Assembly (NCBI GenBank): GCA_001695595.3
Contig: MBPM02000005.1
Coordinates: 186,001 to 250,000, forward strand
Reading direction: 5' to 3'
From: Plasmopara viticola
Lineage: Eukaryota; Oomycota; Peronosporomycetes; Peronosporales; Peronosporaceae
Length of the DNA: 64,000 nt
A program made the position numbers and the translations under genes. Positions 57,807 to 64,000 of this stretch are shown in pieces (position 1 is the first letter of the stretch; every line of letters begins with the position of its first letter). The notes below the pieces were generated by a model. That model was not told the origin of the DNA. It did not search any database and saw only the letters and a list, made by a program, of their open reading frames with translations.

Positions 57807-60800
57807 TCACCCACCCTCACTGTACGTGGAGCGATACACAGCGAGCGCATGCTTTGGTTTTGTGGTTGGATCACGGTTGAGCAACGATGCGAAGAACGCA
57901 TCTGCAAGTCTAGGACGCACTGGACTCTGCTCACTTGATGAACTAGGCGCAATCGAAGTCGGAGCGCGTGGCTCGACATTCATCCGAAACTTTGCGATTT
58001 CTTGTCGGATTTCGTTCGCGCTGGGGAGATCATATCGGTCTGGATGATGTTGCTGCAGTATCTCAAGCATTCCTCCAGGCCCAAGCATATCTGACTGTCG
58101 CCATTCTCCTTGGAGAAAGAGCTCGTACAGTTCTGCGCGAGACTCAGCTGCATATCGCCTCCCATACATGGACCCTTTCTTCGTCCGCATACCCCAGCCC
58201 GATTTGAACCCATGCGTGATAACCTGTCACCGATCGCATCCGTCACGAGTGATGCAGTCCTTGGATCACGCACAGTAAGATCACCGATCCGCTGCATCTC
58301 GAGTGTACGCAAAACTGCATACGAGACAGCGTCCCGAGCAGATAAGTCGGCATCGGACGAGCCGATCGTTGTTGACGCCTCTGGGGTACAATTCCAGCGC
58401 CGAGTCCGCTGGCGAATCTGCCCTTGAGTTGCTATCTTCACGCCTGTAAGTGGCCCGAAGTAAACTGCTGGATCGATGACATTGTGTGTCGTCGCTGGCA
58501 ATTCCTTAATGTCCATATCCCCTCCTTCGATCCTCTCCCCTACGTCGATCATATATTCGAGATACTTATCGACATCATCAGGGTCGATGCTCGATAGTCC
58601 TCTTCATGTGGGATGGCGTCGCTGGTGCAATCTGATTGCGAGGCGAGCTGCTGACCGCTTCCATTTAGGAGTACACTGACCGATCGCTCACTTGGCGTGA
58701 TGCGCAGCGTTTGTTCACTTTCGATGCCCGAATATTCGTACACCATCATCGTGAAACGAGGGCATACAGCGTACTCATCCGTGGCTGAGCCTAACAGCTC
58801 GCTATGCAGAAGATCGAACTGAATGTCGTTCGCGCGCTTTACATATCGCCGCACAGCCTTCTCGATCACTTCCACTGCCTTCACCAGCTCCTGGAGAGCA
58901 ACTCGATCATGCGTGACCAACTCAACGACTCAGTTGCGTAGCCCAACTCGGCTCGTTAGACCCACGACGGCTTGCGTTGGTGTTTTGCAGTCGTTTCCTT
59001 CCCGCACCCACGCCAACAACAATTGCATCGCCCGGGCAAAATGCGCATCCAAGATGCTTTTGCCGTCTTGTGTTTCAGTGTGCACGAAGCGACTTACTTG
59101 AATCCCGTGAATGGCCGTCACCAGCGGAAGCAGGAGTAGGATGAACGTGTTTTGGTAGAAAGTAGCATTGTCGGACTGAAACACGATCGTCTTGATGTGC
59201 GCCAAGTCAACCTTCAGACGCATCACAATAGCTGCGATCACAGACGCCACAGCTTCTTTGTCTTGCTTTGCGTCAGCCATCGACAAGTGGTCGTAGTACA
59301 GCCGTTGGTCGACCGCGGGCTGACTCTTAGGATAGAATACGAAGTATTGAACGAGGGCTCCATGCCAACTCATACCCCTCTTGCCATAATGGTCCACCAT
59401 CTTCTCACAATGATAGAGAGGCTCCAGCTTCATTCTAAAGTCCACATGGATGAGCGCTTCGTCTGGTGACCCTTGCTGGGTACACTGTTCCTTCATACCA
59501 GCAACAACGTGTGCGATGGCTTCTTGCTGATTTACAACGCGAAGGCGATACCCGAGAAACAACGTGGACTTCTGTGCACAGTCGTCGATCACGGTGAACA
59601 CCGACGAGCGAACGGCAGCAGCCACGAGATGCGACTTCAACCGTGTGCAGAATTGAAGGATAGACGTGCAGTCCGCGCAAATGTCGGTCGTTCTGTGCTT
59701 GGCAGTGGCGGAGAGACCACACTTGATATCATGAAGCGCACATCGTCGTTCTGCAGTCTTGATGTGTGCGTCGAAGCCGTAGTTTGATAAGGCGCGTTGA
59801 ACTCCATCTCAACGAGAACTTTCTCCTTCACTAAAGGATCAATGATCGTTCGCTCAACCATGTACTTGAGAACCAGAAACCCAACGACGTGGTCGACGGC
59901 TCCTCGCTCTTGAGCGTCACCAGCAGTCCCAGCACTGGCGATGCGATAAAATGTAGAGACCGAGACAGTTCCATCTTTGCGATGGCTCGTCAACGACTCG
60001 TGTTGGTAAGATTCGAAGAACGATGCTCGATTGCGTCTGCGCATGATAGCAGGTCGACCCACTACCACGCCATTTACTCGAACTTTCTTCACACCCCACG
60101 AAAGAGATGACACCTTGTCCGGGCAGAATACGGAGGCGAGTACTGCATCGACGATGCTTGAAGGAAGGCGCTGGACAATCCGAGGTGTTCGGTAAAGACT
60201 GAGGCCACTGGTGAGCTCCTCGAGCTCTTGTCGAGCTCTTGAAAACGCTCCTGGGGCCAACGTCAGTACTGGCACAATCTCGCGAAGCTGAAGAATCGTA
60301 TCGCGTGGAGCACAGGAAAGACACGCCTGCAGGACTCGCTTCTCCGTGGATCCTTTCTTGGCCAATTCATAGCACCGCGCACTTGTCTCGAAAAGGGTGA
60401 CCTGGGCATCGCCCTCAGGGTCCCGCACGCCACCACCAGTAGCCGTGATCCGCTCCCATAAAGCACCTTCTGCTTCCTCCTTGCCCCCACACAGCGCCAC
60501 ACCGATTTCTTTTGCAGCGCGCGCTGCGGTCTTGATCACCAATCGCTTGGACGGGTCAAGCTCACCGATCCAAGACGATGGATCCTCGCGAGTCTCAGCT
60601 GTGGCTGCGTGCCCAGACCAGGATTTGATGGCTTCTGGAGAATCACTCAGAAGCCTCAAAACATCGCCAGGTTTTTCGAGAGACGTGCATATGGGTGTGG
60701 GCTCAGGAAGCCGTACCGGCAAGGAGTACTTTCCTTCCTGGGCAGGGATTGGCTTGAGCTTAAGTCGTGACGCAAAGAGGTTGCCACCCACGTCGTCGAC

Positions 60801-60956
60801 ACACGAGCGTCTTGGGCGCTTGCTCTCGGGGACATTCTTCGATAGGCCGTGTTGGCCTCTCTTCCGCGTCATCTTGACAGCTACAGGAACGCCGTCGTGG
60901 TCGCATCCGCAGCGCTTGACGCGCCCATTCTTGTGAGTACAGCTGGGCGGTGCCAT
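57807..60956 (-). pseudogene. Large GC-rich gene with a DDE/RNase H-like core, disrupted; unclassified putative transposase
   Basis: Starts at the minus-strand ATG 60956. A 439-codon frame (basic, RKRGQ; Pro-rich; helical middle) reaches about 59800. The sense then shifts to an overlapping frame with a zinc-binding-like C/H stretch (RCALHDIKCG, HRTTDICADC). Next comes the 58930-59640 frame: IHVDFRMKLEPLYH (D67), TIVFQSDNATFYQ (D157) and HTETQDGKSILDAHF (E189, D192, D198). This gives D-x89-D-x34-D, the spacing typical of DDE transposases. A TGA at 58930 interrupts. The same frame then continues to about 58560, another to about 58200, and a third to the stop at 57807 (LQQHHPDRYDLPS). About 1050 codons in all, with one stop and about three frameshifts. 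Much more GC-rich than both flanks. No terminal repeats identified, and I cannot name the superfamily. Confidence 0.6.
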
Positions 60957-61322
60957 CGCGCTGAGTGGCTTGTCCGCTGTTGCCGAGTCGGAAGAGGAAG
61001 TGCGTCGCGCCGCACGCGATCCGGGTCAATCTGAATGGCAAGACTCTGGCGCGAAGCCACAATTCGAACCCTTCTATTCAAGCTGCCGGGTTTTTTGGGC
61101 TTTTCATGTTGATGAGGCGTGTCATCGAGCACCCAGCTGTCGCACAAATATGCACGTCACCAATGATAACTCGGAAACAAGAGCAGAGTGCGGCGAGGTC
61201 GAACCTGCGTTAGATTCATGAAATGCAGCCGCATCCAGTGGTAACTTAGCGGTTCTAAGCTTTTGCCTAACTACCCCCCGTTTTTGGTACAGTGGACTTC
61301 AGAAATCCACAGTTAAATAACG
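60957..61322. other. Upstream flank of the DDE-like gene
   Basis: The GC-rich character of the gene continues to about 61210, then drops sharply to AT-rich sequence before gypsy copy B. Short open frames on both strands are not supported as genes. The composition edge at about 61210 may mark the end of the element. Confidence 0.4.
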
Positions 61323-64000
61323 AAATATATCCCTGCCGAAGAAATTTCTACCCGGTCGTAAGTTACACTGTGAAAACGGTATAGTCGACACAGTATACAA
61401 AATAGCCAATCGACTAATAAATCATCTGTAAGCTTTTCAAGTTTCGAAGTAAATGCGGATGAAGATCTCAACCGAATAAACATGCAGGTGCCAGCCGGTG
61501 TATCCCGCGCAAAAGTGTTTGAGTACATGTTCCAGTTGTGCGATCGTTTCCTTTTTGAGCATGTATACACCTAAGATAAATACAAAAGGTATTAAAGGTA
61601 CGAATATCTTAACAAAAGTAGATGTGACGACGACTTCGAACCCTATATTGGCCTGAAATCAAGTTTTGCTGATAGCACCAGCTGAAAAATACGCTAAAAA
61701 TGTTTTTGTGCGTAGATAGCATAGCGCCACCAACTGCAGGTGCAAGCAGGAAGCATAGATCCGCGAGACAACATGGTTCCACAGGTGGGGAGCAATTGCG
61801 ATTACAAAAATCTACAACGGGATAGCCTCCAGCCGAAAGACAAAGTATAAGCACAGATTTAGACGTGGGTATCGAGGTGGTGCTAGTTTGAAGACAATGA
61901 GAATGCGATGAGAAAGCGACCCTGGAGGTTACGAACGTTACGTAGCTGACGAATAGACCTTATTCGCCAAAAGAAATGACAGCTTAACAGGTCGTTGTGT
62001 CAAGGCAGGTGAGCTCCAATCTACATGAGATCAGAGGTTTTGAGCAACACGAATCTCTTGACTTCTTGGCTAGATCAACAGCCAGAACTTTTTGAGGGTT
62101 GGTGATTTACCAGCAATCTCTCTTGATGATACAAACACATCCTGACGAAGATGTATTGGGACAGCCTTATCTTCAGCATAAGTTGCGTCTGGGATCAATG
62201 ATCCCCCATAAAAACTCCCACAAGTTTAGAATTTAGACATAGATTTAGCCTTATATTGACATGAAGTACGGTTACACCATGATACCACGAGCTCGGCAGT
62301 GACTTCTACGTTAAACAATTGGTAAGCAAAGGCATGATGGGAATTTCGAATCTGTGCACTCGACACTGACTTTCTGAGCTCAAGTATTGGACGAGAAGTG
62401 GTGACCTGGCCTTGCCTATAGAAAGCTGAGCAATACAGCAGTACCTGTACTAATATCTTCTTCGAGGCAGGACGTTTTGCTTTACGATATGTCCGAGTGC
62501 TCGATGTATAGTGCACTGAAGTTGGTAGATAAATACTAGGAAGTGTGAATAAGAAAGTTTCTTGTGCCCCACACGGCGATTAGTACGCCTAGTGGTGTTG
62601 GTCACTTATGTCACAGCGGCTACTCCGTGTCGGGTATTGGTGATCACTCAATTGTTTCGACAGTCACGTTCGGATAAGGATGACGACATATCAGTCCACT
62701 TTGATTTTGAAAGAGATCGACCAGCTCTAGAGATCTACTAAGACCATACAAGGCGTTAATAGCTGATTAACATTGTACCAACATTGACAAATGCGTCTTT
62801 GCAGAAGACTTTCTTAAGTCCTCGGCTGCTACATATGACACGAGCAGGTCTCGAAAAAAGTGAAAGTTGGTTTGGCCTGCCTTTGTCGTGCTCTTTAAAC
62901 ATTTCAAGGAAGTAATTAGGCATTAACAGTCGTCTGCCTGTGTACAGTGTTGGCTATTTCGAGTAGTGGCTAGTCTATAAAAAGAGGACATTTAGTGGTA
63001 TTGGGAGGACCAGCACGAGGTTGCTTCAGATAGCATCAAGAAATGCCTCCAGCAGGCACCTGTTCTGGCTCTGTTGTACTAGACAAAGAGATCAAGCGTC
63101 CTTGATGACATTTTGACTATGACATCGGACGCACACTAATGCAACTTGATGAGGATGGACATTAGCAAGTCATCTTGTTCCACTCCAGGCAGTTTTATGT
63201 TGCTGAGCATGATTGTTATGTTCCTGATAAGGAGCCATTTGTCATGAGTTAAACGCTGGTAAAGATTTGAGTGCACATTTCGGGTTCCAAGCCGTTCGCG
63301 GTCGATTCAGATCTTTTATCTTTCAGAGGTGGCCGTAAGAACGCCCTATCCGTTCCAAAGAATGACAATGCGGCTGTCTGTTCTTGCGGATTGCAGCTTT
63401 CACGTTGAGTACGAGCCAATTTGCTTGCTGTCGGTCTTATGTGCGGACTAAATTGTTTATCTAGGACGTGAAGAATTTGTCGGATGTAAGTAATCATAAT
63501 ATAACTTAGGGCTATTAGTGCGGTTTTTTATCGCTGGTGAAATTTTTAATGTCGGGAATTAATCCCTCGACAACGACCACAGTTGTATCACTATGAGTGA
63601 TCAGACAGTCTTCTCAATTATCCACCAGACATAACCCGCTTTGTTGCTGTAAATGGCTAAGACCTACAACAAAAAATGTATAGAGGCATACGATGCGCAA
63701 TTAGCGGCCACTTAGGGCAAAATAGTCCATTTGACTCGGTCTTTAAATCGCATTGGTTGCGACACATTAACAAGAAACTGTTTGAGTATGGGGGGCATGT
63801 TGGATCTAGAGCTCACGAACACACGTCGAATCCTTAACAGATTTTGCCACTATCGTAAGACTGTTAACAGTCAACATGCCTTGACGTTGGTGCTATTATG
63901 CCGAAGGTTGCTGACATGACGGGCTTAGTAGTACTGTTGTACACTGTGTGTATTTGGCGCCTGCTACAGCCACCATTTTAAGCAAGACCGTTTCTTGATA
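61323..64000 (+). mobile_element. Degenerate Ty3/gypsy pol (copy B), cut by the window end
   Basis: A direct repeat of 30033-32740, alignable by eye over its whole length with many substitutions and small indels. Landmarks: the shared start AAATATATCCCT at 61323; RNase H block ALMQLDEDGH and QVILFHSRQF at about 63137-63195 (closer to consensus than in copy A); AVRTPYPFQRM and FHVEYEP at about 63335-63415; then the integrase region at about 63910-64000, where the window stops. Stops and frame changes are frequent, so it is dead. LTRs are not visible; sequence before 61323 is not shared with copy A, which suggests both copies share a 5' truncation or end there. Confidence 0.8.

Noticed and set aside
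60397..60936. 179-codon plus-strand open frame
   Set aside because: Antisense to the GC-rich N-terminal part of the DDE-like gene.
1..64000. CRISPR arrays, bacterial operons, ribosome-binding sites, rRNA genes
   Set aside because: None seen. The gene structure and transposon content are eukaryotic.

Overview
The window looks like a repeat-rich, gene-poor piece of an oomycete nuclear genome (Peronosporales: Phytophthora or a downy mildew). The main evidence is a head-to-tail pair of secreted WY-module effector-type genes with degenerate RXLR motifs. Intron-poor genes, several small secreted proteins, and relics of Ty3/gypsy, MULE, hAT, Helitron and SINE-like elements fit the same picture. I ran no database search. 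All family calls rest on motifs read directly in the sequence.

Layout. 1-5.3 kb: no recognisable gene. 5.38-7.57 kb: a BRCT-like open frame followed on the same strand by a poly(ADP-ribose) glycohydrolase (PARG) catalytic domain, possibly one gene with an intron or disruption between them. A small secreted poly-Asp protein gene (7.63-7.82 kb) converges on it. 8.6-9.44 kb: a frameshifted hydrophilic ORF cluster and a Helitron Rep relic. 10.67-11.19 and 14.67-15.16 kb: two paralogues of a compact C-x6-C-x15-C-x2-H domain with a basic tail. 15.2-23.7 kb: mostly unrecognisable sequence with short repeats and palindromes. 23.7-24.96 kb: gypsy integrase relic. 25.26-25.59 and 26.39-26.81 kb: two secreted-protein loci, the first frameshifted. 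27.8-29.9 kb: MULE relic. 30.0-33.05 kb: gypsy pol relic, whose sister copy fills 61.3-64.0 kb. 36.5-42.1 kb: the effector pair (both on the minus strand), bracketed by three copies of a ~320-bp SINE-like retroposon; a fourth copy at 46.0 kb abuts a hAT relic (46.4-48.7 kb). 43.3-43.7 kb: gypsy protease relic. 48.7-57.8 kb: nothing recognisable. 57.8-60.96 kb: a GC-rich, multiply disrupted gene on the minus strand with a possible D-D-D RNase H-like core that I cannot place in a named transposase superfamily.

How the parts work together. The likely functional genes are the PARG locus (ADP-ribose turnover in DNA-damage signalling), the two zinc-binding-type paralogues, the small secreted proteins and the two host-targeted effectors. 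These last sit as an island in transposon debris, the usual setting for effector genes in these organisms. Nearly all transposon coding regions are dead, and many of their in-frame stops fall where the family has Gln or Trp, which would fit C-to-T/G-to-A decay.
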